Assembly: GCF_037126435.1 (NCBI RefSeq) | Contig: NZ_CP147020.1 | Span: 2,965,293-3,029,292, forward strand | Direction: 5' to 3' | Origin: Bernardetia sp. ABR2-2B | GTDB lineage: Bacteria > Bacteroidota > Bacteroidia > Cytophagales > Bernardetiaceae | Length of the DNA: 64,000 bases | Part shown: one piece after another, positions 16,491 through 25,107 of the stretch | Numbering within the stretch: position 1 is the first letter of the stretch | Layout of the letters: the number at the start of each line of letters is the position of its first letter | Notes under the pieces: model-generated | The model's input: only the letters and a program-made list of their open reading frames with translations | What the model was told of the DNA's origin: nothing | The model's database searches: none | Translations under genes and position numbers: made by a program

Positions 16491-18128
16491 TTACCTCCTC
16501 ACATAAAATTGATACGAATAGGTAATCGTTTTTGATTCTCCTTTAGCTAGTTTCAACTCCCACGTAACATCATTTACAGGATTGATAGCATAATAATTTG
16601 GACGTTTTTTTGTTTCCCATTCTGAATCTGTTTTGAGCATTTCGCCAGTAATGGTACGGCTTACTTTCAGATTTATTTCTTTGTTTTTGTAATTCTTGAC
16701 TTCAATCGTTGCTGTTGCCGTAACCAAATCATAAACAATTTTTTTCTGTTTAATATTGGTTTCTCTTGCAGTTTCTTGCTCATTGTCTTTTACCATAATA
16801 TCAGGCGCAACTGTTAGACGAAGCATCGTTTTTGAGGTTTTGGCTGTATATTTTAGCATATCTTGACTCAAAACTTGTGGGTCTGATGTTTTACTTACCG
16901 TTCCTTCTTTTGTTTTTCTAGGCTGTGTAACCATTGCTGTTCCTGTTGTCCAAGGAAAATCAGTTGTGTTTTTGAGTTCTAATGAGTGGTAAACATCATT
17001 TCTTTGTTCACTATCTTTTTTATAGACCACATTATAACCGTTATTTTGAGCTAATTCTACTTCATAGATATGTTTATAATCTACTTCTTCGTTAAAAAGT
17101 GAATACAAAGCTCGTCCACCTTTTGGAAGCGAAACACCTTTTTTAGTATAAAAAAATAAATCTTCTTGCGACCCAGTTTCTATATCATCGGTATCTCCTC
17201 CACCTCCATACAAATCCAAATCCATTGACTCATAAGCTCCTATGCTTTGCGTAGTTATCATATTTGACATAGAATTTCTTCTTATAGGATTCAAATCTGC
17301 ATTGCCAAAAGAACCATTAAGCTGATTCAAAAATGACTCTAAACTCTGACTAGAAACAAAAGGAGAAACCAGCCTATCATATTTGAAATTTGGAACACCT
17401 ACCACCAAACTAAGTGTAGCATCTTTAATGTCTTCAGCATCATTTACTAGTTCAGCACGCAGCACAATTTGTGCTTTTTTATCATCTTTCAAATGAACTA
17501 AATAAGAAGGTAACCAACCAATTCCACGTTGCAAATATGCCATTTCTACATTTTCTTGACCTGTTGCTTTATCAATTTCTACTTCAATGATTCGCTGTTT
17601 TTCAATAGAGGAATACTCTGTATTTGGTTTTTGAGAAAAAGAAAGTAATTTTATTTCATTTGAAGAAACGACCATAAAGCCTACTTTTGGCTTTGTAGTT
17701 TCCAAAAAAATCATTCCTGTTTGCAGATTTGTATCTTGAATTTTGCCACTTATTTCTGAATTATCTTTCAAAGTTATTTCTACATTTTTTCCAATATTTC
17801 CATAAAGCATTTCAGAAATATCTATTGACTTTTTACTTTCAGTTTTTTCTTCACTCTCATAGCTTTTTAGACTGCTGATAGGTTTTCCGTTAGTATAAAA
17901 CCAAAATGTCCCAAAAAGAGCTTGAGGTAAAGATTTGATAATAAACTTTCCTTTCTGTTCTCCCTCTTTTTCGGCTTTTAGTGTCATTGGATTAAAGAAA
18001 AAACCTGTTCCATTCTTAAAAACAGCTACTCGTTGTTCTTTGTCATTATTTGTTTGAGAAAATACTGTCATAAACATAGAGGAAATAAAGAAAAGTAAAA
18101 AACTTAGAAAAATTGATTTTTGATACAT
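16491..18128 (-). CDS. DUF4139-family exported protein
   Basis: 545 residues with a signal peptide (1-24, ...TVFSQ). The C-terminal two thirds match the DUF4139 family: VEMAYLQRGIGWLPSYLVHL, GGRALYSLFNEEVDYKHIYE, LELKNTTDFPWTTGTAMV and VKNYKNKEINLKVSRTITGE, ending in an Ig-like beta region (ETKKRPNYYAINPVNDVTWE). DUF4139 proteins are periplasmic or surface beta-sandwich proteins of unknown role; relatives were once linked to mucoidy inhibition. The N-terminal portion is shorter than in MuiA-type relatives and lacks their coiled coil. Single gene; the 140-base gap to the next lipoprotein could allow co-transcription. Confidence 0.75.
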   Translation of the reverse strand: MYQKSIFLSFLLFFISSMFMTVFSQTNNDKEQRVAVFKNGTGFFFNPMTLKAEKEGEQKGKFIIKSLPQALFGTFWFYTNGKPISSLKSYESEEKTESKKSIDISEMLYGNIGKNVEITLKDNSEISGKIQDTNLQTGMIFLETTKPKVGFMVVSSNEIKLLSFSQKPNTEYSSIEKQRIIEVEIDKATGQENVEMAYLQRGIGWLPSYLVHLKDDKKAQIVLRAELVNDAEDIKDATLSLVVGVPNFKYDRLVSPFVSSQSLESFLNQLNGSFGNADLNPIRRNSMSNMITTQSIGAYESMDLDLYGGGGDTDDIETGSQEDLFFYTKKGVSLPKGGRALYSLFNEEVDYKHIYEVELAQNNGYNVVYKKDSEQRNDVYHSLELKNTTDFPWTTGTAMVTQPRKTKEGTVSKTSDPQVLSQDMLKYTAKTSKTMLRLTVAPDIMVKDNEQETARETNIKQKKIVYDLVTATATIEVKNYKNKEINLKVSRTITGEMLKTDSEWETKKRPNYYAINPVNDVTWELKLAKGESKTITYSYQFYVRR

Positions 18129-18354
18129 AGTAAATTTGGGTTAGGTTGAAAAAATAGATTTTAAAAAAGGATGCTTGATTCAATCAATTTACATAAAAAA
18201 ATAATAAGATTTTGGCATTTGTAAGGTTTGTAGCTTCTGTTGAGCTTAAATAAACAAAATCAGATTTTATTTGTAGTTTTAAGAACACTTTTGTTTTAAA
18301 ATTAAAATAGCAACTGACTATTCAAGTTATTATTTAGTATAGATTTTTGTAAAA

Positions 18355-19629
18355 ATGACAGCCGAAGATTTTACTCAACACGATATAGTTACCAACCTTA
18401 TCAAACAACTCAAAAAAAAAGGCGTTCATCATAAGATATTTTCTGATATTTTGGATGATGAAGGCTATCAATATGTAGATTTGGTGCAAGAAGGAGGAGG
18501 TGTTTTGGGAATTGCCTTGATTGGTTATGTACACGTTTTGGAGCAAATGGGCATTCGTTTTTTGGGGTATGCAGGAACTTCCGTAGGAGCAATAAATACA
18601 ATTTATATGGCTGCTTTAGGTGACCGAACCAAGCTCAAAACGGATAAAATGATAGAACTCATTGCTAACAAAAACTTTATTGATTTTATTGATGGCGATG
18701 AAAATGCACGAGAGTTTGCCATTGCAATTAGTGAAAACGAAGGCGAAATTCATTGGAGCAAACTTATTTGGAGAGGAGTAAAAGCATTTAGTAAGCTCTG
18801 GGAAGAGTGGGGACTAAACCCTGGAACTCATTTTTATTATTGGTTTACTGAAGCTCTAGGAAAAGAAGGAGTCTATACCTCAAGACATTTAGAAAAAGCT
18901 GTTACAGACTTACCCAAATCATTACGTATCCGAAAGGGCGTAAATCACACAATTGAAGGAGTAAAAGCAACTATTTCTATTATTGCTACTGACATTACAA
19001 CGGAGTCAAAAGTTATTTTTCCTTCTATGCGTTCGCTTTATTGGAAGAATAGTCATTTAATTAATCCAACCAATTTTGTACGTGCTTCGATGTCTATTCC
19101 TTTCTTTTTTACGCCTTTTAAGGTCGTAGATATTCCAGATGGAAAAAGAGCTAAAGCAAATTGGAAAAATACGGTGGGTTATAGAGGGGATGTTCCGAAA
19201 GAAGTTTTTTTTGTTGATGGTGGAATTATTTCTAATTTCCCTGCTGATGTTTTCCATAAATCCCATGTTCCACGCCTTCCTTCTTTTGGTGTAAAACTAG
19301 GAACAGAAAGACATCAACCTAACAAAGTTACTAATCCATTTATTTTTACACAGTCTATTGTAGAGTCTATGAGGCAGATTGCAGATTATAATTTCATTCT
19401 TCGAAATCCAGACTATCGCCAACTTATTACTTGGATAGACATCGGAAATCATAATTGGATAGATTTTCAACTTTCTGATGAAGATAAGTTAGACCTTTTT
19501 GTTCGTGGTGCAAAAGCAGCAGCTTATTTCCTAAAAACTTTTGACTGGCAGAAATATAAAGATACTCGGGCAGCAAGAAGTCCATATACTATGCTTCCAC
19601 CAAAAGATGATTTTAGTATTCCTTCTTGA
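18355..19629 (+). CDS. Patatin-like phospholipase
   Basis: A 424-residue lipid acyl hydrolase. The oxyanion glycine turn VQEGGGVLGIALIGY (from about residue 44), the nucleophile elbow GTSVGAIN (Ser76) and the catalytic Asp in VDGGIISNFP (Asp288) complete the Ser-Asp dyad of the patatin family. The spacing of about 210 residues between Ser and Asp is at the long end of the family. No signal peptide or barrel is seen, so it is probably cytoplasmic or membrane-associated, acting in phospholipid turnover. Single gene, followed by a MITE copy before hemA. Whether it acts on phospholipid or neutral lipid cannot be told. Confidence 0.9.
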   Translation: MTAEDFTQHDIVTNLIKQLKKKGVHHKIFSDILDDEGYQYVDLVQEGGGVLGIALIGYVHVLEQMGIRFLGYAGTSVGAINTIYMAALGDRTKLKTDKMIELIANKNFIDFIDGDENAREFAIAISENEGEIHWSKLIWRGVKAFSKLWEEWGLNPGTHFYYWFTEALGKEGVYTSRHLEKAVTDLPKSLRIRKGVNHTIEGVKATISIIATDITTESKVIFPSMRSLYWKNSHLINPTNFVRASMSIPFFFTPFKVVDIPDGKRAKANWKNTVGYRGDVPKEVFFVDGGIISNFPADVFHKSHVPRLPSFGVKLGTERHQPNKVTNPFIFTQSIVESMRQIADYNFILRNPDYRQLITWIDIGNHNWIDFQLSDEDKLDLFVRGAKAAAYFLKTFDWQKYKDTRAARSPYTMLPPKDDFSIPS

Positions 19630-19769
19630 TTTGTTTTGAGTGTTAGCTGACAGTATTGAAGTATTTAAGAATTGTAAGTCAATGAAACTTTCACTAATTT
19701 TTCCTTAGAACTAAGTGTCTGAATTAAAGTTAATATTTCGATGTAACAACAACAAAGTAATCTATCATA

Positions 19770-19910
19770 GAAGTTGTTTAAGAATGTGAATTTTTCCGTA
19801 GAATTGGGTTTGCAAATCCAATTCTACGGAAAAATAACCCAGCCTTTGTTGGTGTTTTAGCGTAGCGACACCAACAAATAAACGTACAAAACCTATTCTT
19901 AAACAACTTC
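19770..19910. mobile_element. MITE family 1, copy A
   Basis: 141 bp with perfect 16-bp inverted ends GAAGTTGTTTAAGAAT / ATTCTTAAACAACTTC, flanked by ATA on both sides. It contains a perfect-looking hairpin at about 19791-19834 (arms TTTTTCCGTAGAATTGG and its complement) and the GTTGGTGTTTTAGCG palindrome. It is the reverse orientation of copy B at 44147. No open reading frame of note. Confidence 0.85.
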
Positions 19911-19998
19911 ATAGTTTTGATGATATTACCTATTTTAAAATAGTTAAGCAAATTATTTATATTTATTCTAAATAAGCTACAAAAAGAACAAATGATTT

Positions 19999-20027
19999 TT
20001 GTTATAGTTTTTTGCGTAGTAATTTTG
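19999..20027 (+). promoter_or_regulatory. hemA promoter
   Basis: TTG (19999-20001), an 18-base spacer and TAATTTTG (20020-20027) match the Bacteroidota -33/-7 pattern. The expected transcript start near 20034 lies 20 bases before the chosen ATG at 20054, which supports that start over the upstream ATG at 20012. Confidence 0.55.
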
Positions 20028-20053
20028 TAGATATTATAAAAATCATACTTACT

Positions 20054-21364
20054 ATGCAACTCATTTTCAAGGCTTTAACCATAAATTATAAAACTGCTCC
20101 CGTAGAGATACGTGAGAAACTTTCTTTGAATGAATCAGAGTGTCAGAGCTTCTTACAAAAGGCTTCTGATATGTTTGCTTTGAGTGAACTCTTTGTACTT
20201 TCTACTTGTAATAGAACTGAAATTTATTATAGTGTATCAGAAAATAATACCATAAATATACCTAAAAGCTGTCCTTTCTCTTCTAAACCTATTTCAGAAC
20301 AGCTTATTTCTTTATTAATTACACAAAAAGGTCTTTCAGAATCAGAAACTTATTTCCCTTATTTCAAAAAAATTGAAGAGCATAAAGAAGCTATAAAACA
20401 TCTTTTTTCGGTTTCGATGGGACTAGAATCACAAGTAATTGGAGATATTCAGATTAGTAATCAAGTAAAAAAAGCCTATCAGTATAGTGCAGATTTGAAC
20501 CTTGCAAGTCCGTTTCTACACCGTCTTTTACATACTATCTTTTACACAAATAAGCGTGTAGCGCAAGAAACTAGTTTTAGAGACGGAGCAGCTTCAGTTT
20601 CGTATGCAGCAGCAGAAATGACTTCTGAACTTGCTCAAACAGTTATTCAGCCCAAAATTTTGGTTATTGGAGTAGGAGAAATTGGAGGAGATGTAGTCAG
20701 AAATTTAGATGCAGATGATTATCATACCGTAACAGTAATGAACCGTACTTATGAAAAGGCTCAAGAGTTTGCAAACGCAGAAGGATTTCAAGTAGCTAAA
20801 ATAGAAAACTTAAAAGAAGAGATAAGAAAAGCAGATGTTATAATTTGTTCTGTTGCTGCTAATAAGCCTATCCTAACAAGAGAGTTAGTAGAAGAGGTAC
20901 AGGATGTTCGTTTCAAATATTTCATCGATTTATCTGTACCTAGAAGTATTGAGCCAGAAGTAGAACAGATACCTCATGTTAGTGTATTTAATATTGACCA
21001 AATTCAAAATCGTACGGCGGAGGTTATAGAACGTAGAAAATCAGCTATTCCGTATGTACAATCCATAGTTGATGAAGCTATTGAAGGCTTTGAGGATTGG
21101 AGCAAAGAAATGATTGTCTCACCTACTATCAACAGACTAAAAAATGCGTTAGAGCAAATTCGAAAAGAAGAAATAAATCGTCATTTAAAAAACTTAGATG
21201 ATGATGAAATAAAGAAAATAGAAAAGATAACAAAAGGAATGATGCAAAAAATAATTAAGCTTCCTGTTATTCAACTCAAGGCAGCCTGTAAACGTGGAGA
21301 AGCCGAAACCTTAGTAGATGTATTGAATGATTTGTTTAATTTAGAGCAAGACGAAAAAGTATAA
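20054..21364 (+). CDS. hemA: Glutamyl-tRNA reductase
   Basis: Reduces glutamyl-tRNA(Glu) to glutamate-1-semialdehyde with NADPH, the first committed step of C5-pathway haem synthesis. The product has 436 residues, normal for the family. The catalytic segment VLSTCNRTEIY has the nucleophile Cys52, followed by GLESQVIGDIQI, the Rossmann motif LVIGVGEIGGDVV, and the C-terminal dimerisation helices (AIPYVQSIVDEAIEGFEDW). The start at 20054 (MQLIFKALTINYKTAPVEIR) is chosen because it gives the standard N-terminus and lies just after the promoter at 19999-20027; an in-frame ATG at 20012 would lie upstream of the expected transcript start. No other hem gene is adjacent. Confidence 0.97.
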   Translation: MQLIFKALTINYKTAPVEIREKLSLNESECQSFLQKASDMFALSELFVLSTCNRTEIYYSVSENNTINIPKSCPFSSKPISEQLISLLITQKGLSESETYFPYFKKIEEHKEAIKHLFSVSMGLESQVIGDIQISNQVKKAYQYSADLNLASPFLHRLLHTIFYTNKRVAQETSFRDGAASVSYAAAEMTSELAQTVIQPKILVIGVGEIGGDVVRNLDADDYHTVTVMNRTYEKAQEFANAEGFQVAKIENLKEEIRKADVIICSVAANKPILTRELVEEVQDVRFKYFIDLSVPRSIEPEVEQIPHVSVFNIDQIQNRTAEVIERRKSAIPYVQSIVDEAIEGFEDWSKEMIVSPTINRLKNALEQIRKEEINRHLKNLDDDEIKKIEKITKGMMQKIIKLPVIQLKAACKRGEAETLVDVLNDLFNLEQDEKV

Positions 21365-21481
21365 TTCTTTGTTTTGATTAATGATTTATTAAAAAAAAGC
21401 TATTTTATTTGTTATTCGTTAAACAATTTTATCATAACTGTGTTCGTTACTACGGACGGTAATAGTTTTTCATAAGTGCAT

Positions 21482-21520
21482 AAAAAAACCTATATTCTTT
21501 GAATGTAGGTTTTTTATTTT
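21482..21520 (+). terminator. Hairpin with flanking A/T tracts after hemA
   Basis: A7-CCTA-T-ATTC, a 4-base loop and GAATGTAGG-T6 form an intrinsic terminator about 120 bases after the hemA stop. Confidence 0.7.
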
Positions 21521-21801
21521 TTAAAAAAATAGTTCAAACAAGGACATTCAAATTAGTCCTTATCTAATTTAAGTATTTACTCTTCTATATATTAGGAATG
21601 ATACACTAAAAGAGCCTTTTAAGATTAGTTTGAACAGAAAAAGAAAAAAAGAGACTAGAAGTAGAAGTAATCAATTCTAAAAATCAATGCTATGGTAATT
21701 TATTTTGCTATGGTTACCTTATAGTTATTAACTAAGTAAAAAAGAAATTCGTATTTTTGATAAAATCATTTACCTTCATTCATTTCTCATTGTAATAAAA
21801 A
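21521..21801. other. Intergenic stretch between the hemA terminator and the zinc hydrolase gene
   Basis: AT-rich sequence of about 280 bases. I see no reading frame with coding character, no tRNA and no strong hairpin. It presumably contains the promoter of the gene at 21802. Confidence 0.5.
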
Positions 21802-22788
21802 ATGAAAAAAATATTTTTTTCCCTTCTCTTTTGTATTTTTTGTATCTCCAATGCCTACTCTTGGGGGTTTTATGGACACCGTATTATTAACAGAATGGCA
21901 GTCTATACACTTCCACCAGAAATGTTTGGATTTTATAAAGCCAACATTCAATATATTACCGAAAATGCTGTCAATCCAGACCGTCGTAGGTATGCTGTTG
22001 AGGGAGAAGCTCCTCGTCATTATTTAGATATGGATATTTATGGAGATAGTGCATGGCTAAAACTACCTCATCGTTGGAAAGATGCTGTCGAAAAATATTC
22101 AGAAGATACCTTGATGGCATACGGAATTGTGCCTTGGACGGTAGAGCAGTTTCGTTGGAAGCTCACAAATGCCATGGAACGAGGAGATGCAGATGCAATC
22201 ATTCGTCTTTCGGCAGATTTGGGACATTATATTGGAGACTCTCATGTTCCTCTTCATTCTACTGAAAATTATAACGGACAGCTTTCAGGACAGTATGGAA
22301 TACACGGTTTTTGGGAATCTCGTTTACCCGAACTTTATGCCATGCAATATGATTTTTTTGTAGGAAAAGCAGAATATGTAGATAACACACAAGAACGAGC
22401 GTGGGAAGCTATTATAGGTTCTCATATTGCACTAGATTCTGTTCTTCGTTTTGAAAAGCAACTCACTAAGCAAATGGGCGACGACCAAAAATGGAGTTAC
22501 GAAACTCGTGGTAGAAACACACAAAAACTCTATTCAAGACCTTTTTCAAAGGCATATCACGATATGCTCAATGGGCAAGTAGAACGCAGAATGAAACAAT
22601 CTATCAAAACAGTAGGCGATTTTTGGCTTACCTGTTGGATAGATGCAGGACAACCCGATTTGAACAAGCTTTTACTATCGAAGGAAGAACAAGAAAAGCT
22701 AGATAAAGAAATGAAAGAATTAGAACCCTCGGAAGGACAATCTGCACCTACTTTGCCCGAAAAACCTAGAGAACATGAAGGGCATTAA
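21802..22788 (+). CDS. Exported S1/P1 nuclease / zinc phospholipase C-fold hydrolase
   Basis: A 328-residue secreted protein. The signal peptide is cleaved after AYS, leaving Trp21 as the mature N-terminus (WGFYGHRIIN). A free N-terminal Trp binding zinc is the hallmark of S1/P1 nucleases and bacterial phospholipase C. Further zinc ligands are seen in HYLDMDIYGD, LGHYIGDSHVPLHSTENYN (His/Asp set) and YGIHGFWESRL. The trinuclear site therefore looks complete. Substrate choice (nucleic acid or phospholipid) is not decided by these motifs; Bacteroidota homologues are often listed only as zinc-dependent phospholipase C family. The last 40 residues are a charged tail (KEEQEKLDKEMKELEPSEGQ). Confidence 0.88.
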   Translation: MKKIFFSLLFCIFCISNAYSWGFYGHRIINRMAVYTLPPEMFGFYKANIQYITENAVNPDRRRYAVEGEAPRHYLDMDIYGDSAWLKLPHRWKDAVEKYSEDTLMAYGIVPWTVEQFRWKLTNAMERGDADAIIRLSADLGHYIGDSHVPLHSTENYNGQLSGQYGIHGFWESRLPELYAMQYDFFVGKAEYVDNTQERAWEAIIGSHIALDSVLRFEKQLTKQMGDDQKWSYETRGRNTQKLYSRPFSKAYHDMLNGQVERRMKQSIKTVGDFWLTCWIDAGQPDLNKLLLSKEEQEKLDKEMKELEPSEGQSAPTLPEKPREHEGH

Positions 22789-22813
22789 ATTTTTGATTCT
22801 AATTGTAGGTTGA

Positions 22814-23209
22814 TTACCAAAATATATTTTTCTTGTATATTTTTTTTCGTTTATTTCGTAAACCATATTTTCGCCACTTATTTTCAAAATCAACTGATTT
22901 GCCATTTATGTCTGTAATTGATAGTATTTTTCTGTTGATTATATTATTTTGCTTACGCCTTCTGAAGCAATTATAAGGAAATCTATCTGTAACTCTCCAA
23001 TTTATTTTATGTCTTAATATTCCATTTTCATCTGTCTGTATAGTATCTTTTTTGATTATAAAAAAACTATTAGCAATAGGCTTTTTAGTCACTTCATCTA
23101 TCATCAAAAAAGATATTTCGTAATACCCTCCCACACCTTTCGAATATCCTTTTGAAGAAAAAGAAATTAGAAAAATAGTAAAAAGAAGTTTTAGAAGGTA
23201 GGTTTTCAT
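22814..23209 (-). CDS. Small exported protein with carboxypeptidase-regulatory-like strand pattern
   Basis: 131 residues with an N-terminal signal (MKTYLLKLLFTIFLISFSSK). The next part, FLMIDEVTKKPIANSFFIIK ... DTIQTDENGILRHKI, resembles the opening of CarboxypepD_reg-like beta sandwiches, in which a 'T-K-K-P-I-x-N' turn and 'T-D-E-N-G' turn recur. The C-terminal half is very basic (RRRKQNNIINRK, RNKRKKIYKKN). I do not recognise the protein. Only 25 bases separate its stop from that of the convergent zinc hydrolase gene, and no terminator is visible between them. Confidence 0.55.
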   Translation of the reverse strand: MKTYLLKLLFTIFLISFSSKGYSKGVGGYYEISFLMIDEVTKKPIANSFFIIKKDTIQTDENGILRHKINWRVTDRFPYNCFRRRKQNNIINRKILSITDINGKSVDFENKWRKYGLRNKRKKIYKKNIFW

Positions 23210-23387
23210 ACGTTTATTTTTTTAAATTATGCAAAAACATTCACAATTTTCTGTAAATGCAAATTCAACATAAATTCAAAGTGAGTTATTTTTCGTTATT
23301 TTGCAAACTAATTCTTTAAAGTCATTATATATAATTCGCCGTTGTGGTTTTTTTTATCCATAACTATTCAATATTAATTTTATTCTA

Positions 23388-24083
23388 ATGAATAGGCTGT
23401 TTCTCTCATTATTAACTAAGCAAAAAACAATTTTAGCAGTAGTATTCTGTATTTTTTGCTGTTTATTTTTAAATTTCTCTAGTTTCGGACAAGACACAAA
23501 AACGGACTCTTTAACTACTATCAAAGTAGATTCTAGTTCACAGATAATCATTAAAGAAACGGTAAAAGACTCTACAAAAGTAGTTGAAAAACTAGATATA
23601 GAATTAGAACCTAAGTTCAAACTTAGTCCTCCTACTCGTGCTGCGCTTCTTTCGGCTGCACTTCCAGGGGCTGGGCAATATTACAACAAAAAAGCTTGGG
23701 CGATAAAACTACCTTTGGTTTATGTTGCTATTGCTGTCCCTGCTTATTTGTCGATTCAAAATCATGCAAATTACCGTATTTATAGAGAAAACTATTTGTA
23801 TATGAATGATGAAAACCCAGCAACAAAACCGTATGAATCTTTCGAAAATCGTTCGCCTGACCAAGTACAACGTCAGCGAGATAGCTATCGTAGAGATAGA
23901 GATTTTTATATGATTATTACTGGACTTATGTATCTGCTCAATATTGGAGAAGCTACTACAACAGCACATTTCAATAACTTTGATATTGATGATGATATTT
24001 CTTTCAAATTTAAACCTCAAATGGAAAGTATTGGAACAAATGGAGATACATTAGGTGGAGTTTCTTTGGTAATGACGTTTTAG
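23388..24083 (+). CDS. DUF5683 membrane-associated protein
   Basis: 231 residues. A signal or anchor at about 12-35 is followed by a low-complexity Thr/Ser/Val stretch and then the DUF5683 core RAALLSAALPGAGQYYNKKA, LPLVYVAIAVPAYLSIQNHA and a further hydrophobic helix (YMIITGLMYLLNIGEATTTA). The P-G-A-G-Q-x-Y motif recurs in envelope proteins of this phylum. In many Bacteroidota it lies between parB and dapB-lepB; here dapB and lepB follow in the same order and strand, which supports the assignment. The role is unknown. Confidence 0.8.
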   Translation: MNRLFLSLLTKQKTILAVVFCIFCCLFLNFSSFGQDTKTDSLTTIKVDSSSQIIIKETVKDSTKVVEKLDIELEPKFKLSPPTRAALLSAALPGAGQYYNKKAWAIKLPLVYVAIAVPAYLSIQNHANYRIYRENYLYMNDENPATKPYESFENRSPDQVQRQRDSYRRDRDFYMIITGLMYLLNIGEATTTAHFNNFDIDDDISFKFKPQMESIGTNGDTLGGVSLVMTF

Positions 24084-24165
24084 GAGGAAATGGGAAAGTA
24101 GGAATAGAAATACAAATTATACACTTAAAGTTATTCTGTAATTGTTTATTTCATTTGAAATTAAC

Positions 24166-24193
24166 TTATTACTGGTAACTTATTACTGGTAAC
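24166..24193. repeat. Two direct copies of TTATTACTGGTAAC
   Basis: A 14-bp unit repeated twice just before dapB. The same ACTGGTAACT word recurs in the long inverted repeat at 26390-26584 between lepB and rfbA. Confidence 0.8.
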
Positions 24194-24199
24194 TGATTT

Positions 24200-24964
24200 A
24201 TGAAAATTGCATTATTAGGCTACGGCAAAATGGGAAAAGAAATTGAAAAAATCGCACTCCAAAAAGGGCATTCTATTTCCTTCAAAATCGATAGAGAAAA
24301 CAAAAGTGAGTTAGAAAAACTATCTCTTCAAAATACAGATGTAGTGATTGAATTTACTTCGCCTCAAAGTGCTTTTGAAAACGTAAAACTCTGCTTAGAA
24401 AAAGGAATTTCAGTAGTTTGTGGTTCGACAGGCTGGAATGAGAAAAAACAAGAAATTGAAAAAATGGTTTTAAGTAATACTGGTTCTGAAAAGTTGGCTT
24501 TCTTTTGGGCTTCTAACTTTAGTGTTGGTGTAAATATTTTCTTAGAAATCAATGCTTTTGCAGCCAAATTAATGCAAAATTATACTCATTATGATTTAGA
24601 TATTACAGAAATTCATCATACAGAAAAAAAAGATGCTCCAAGTGGAACAGCTATTACTATTGCAGATACGATTTTAGAAAACTACGATTCCAAGCAAAAT
24701 TGGCAATTAGTAGAAAAAAAGAGTACGCAAAATAATAGTAGTGATAATACTATAAATGCAACTACTATTCCTATCTTTGCAGAAAGGAAAGAAGATGTAA
24801 AAGGAACTCATACAACAGCTTACTCTTCAAATGAAGATGAGATTCTGCTTACACATAACGCCTATTCAAGAGAAGGATTTGCCAAAGGAGCTGTTTTGGC
24901 AGCAGAGTTTTTACAGAATAAAAAAGGAGTTTTTGGAATGAAAGATTTATTAAAAATAGATTAA
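24200..24964 (+). CDS. dapB: 4-hydroxy-tetrahydrodipicolinate reductase
   Basis: Reduces the dehydrated 4-hydroxy-tetrahydrodipicolinate product of DapA with NAD(P)H, in lysine and diaminopimelate synthesis for peptidoglycan. 254 residues. The dinucleotide turn is LLGYGKMGKEI (Gly7, Gly9, Gly12). The signature EIHHTEKKDAPSGTAITIAD carries the catalytic His-His pair and Lys and the substrate-binding GT. The C-terminal ends with the expected LTHNAYSREGFAKGAVLAAE and GVFGMKDLL. It is a complete and ordinary copy, with lepB 143 bases downstream in the same direction. Confidence 0.96.
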   Translation: MKIALLGYGKMGKEIEKIALQKGHSISFKIDRENKSELEKLSLQNTDVVIEFTSPQSAFENVKLCLEKGISVVCGSTGWNEKKQEIEKMVLSNTGSEKLAFFWASNFSVGVNIFLEINAFAAKLMQNYTHYDLDITEIHHTEKKDAPSGTAITIADTILENYDSKQNWQLVEKKSTQNNSSDNTINATTIPIFAERKEDVKGTHTTAYSSNEDEILLTHNAYSREGFAKGAVLAAEFLQNKKGVFGMKDLLKID

Positions 24965-25107
24965 TCATAGGAAAATCATGTAATAATTATCCGTTCTCAA
25001 CTACCAATTCTATATCTAATACTTTAAAATTTTTGTTTTTAGAAAGTTATAACAGATTTATTTCTTAGTCTGTTTGAAAATAGATACATATAATTAAAAT
25101 ATAAATT

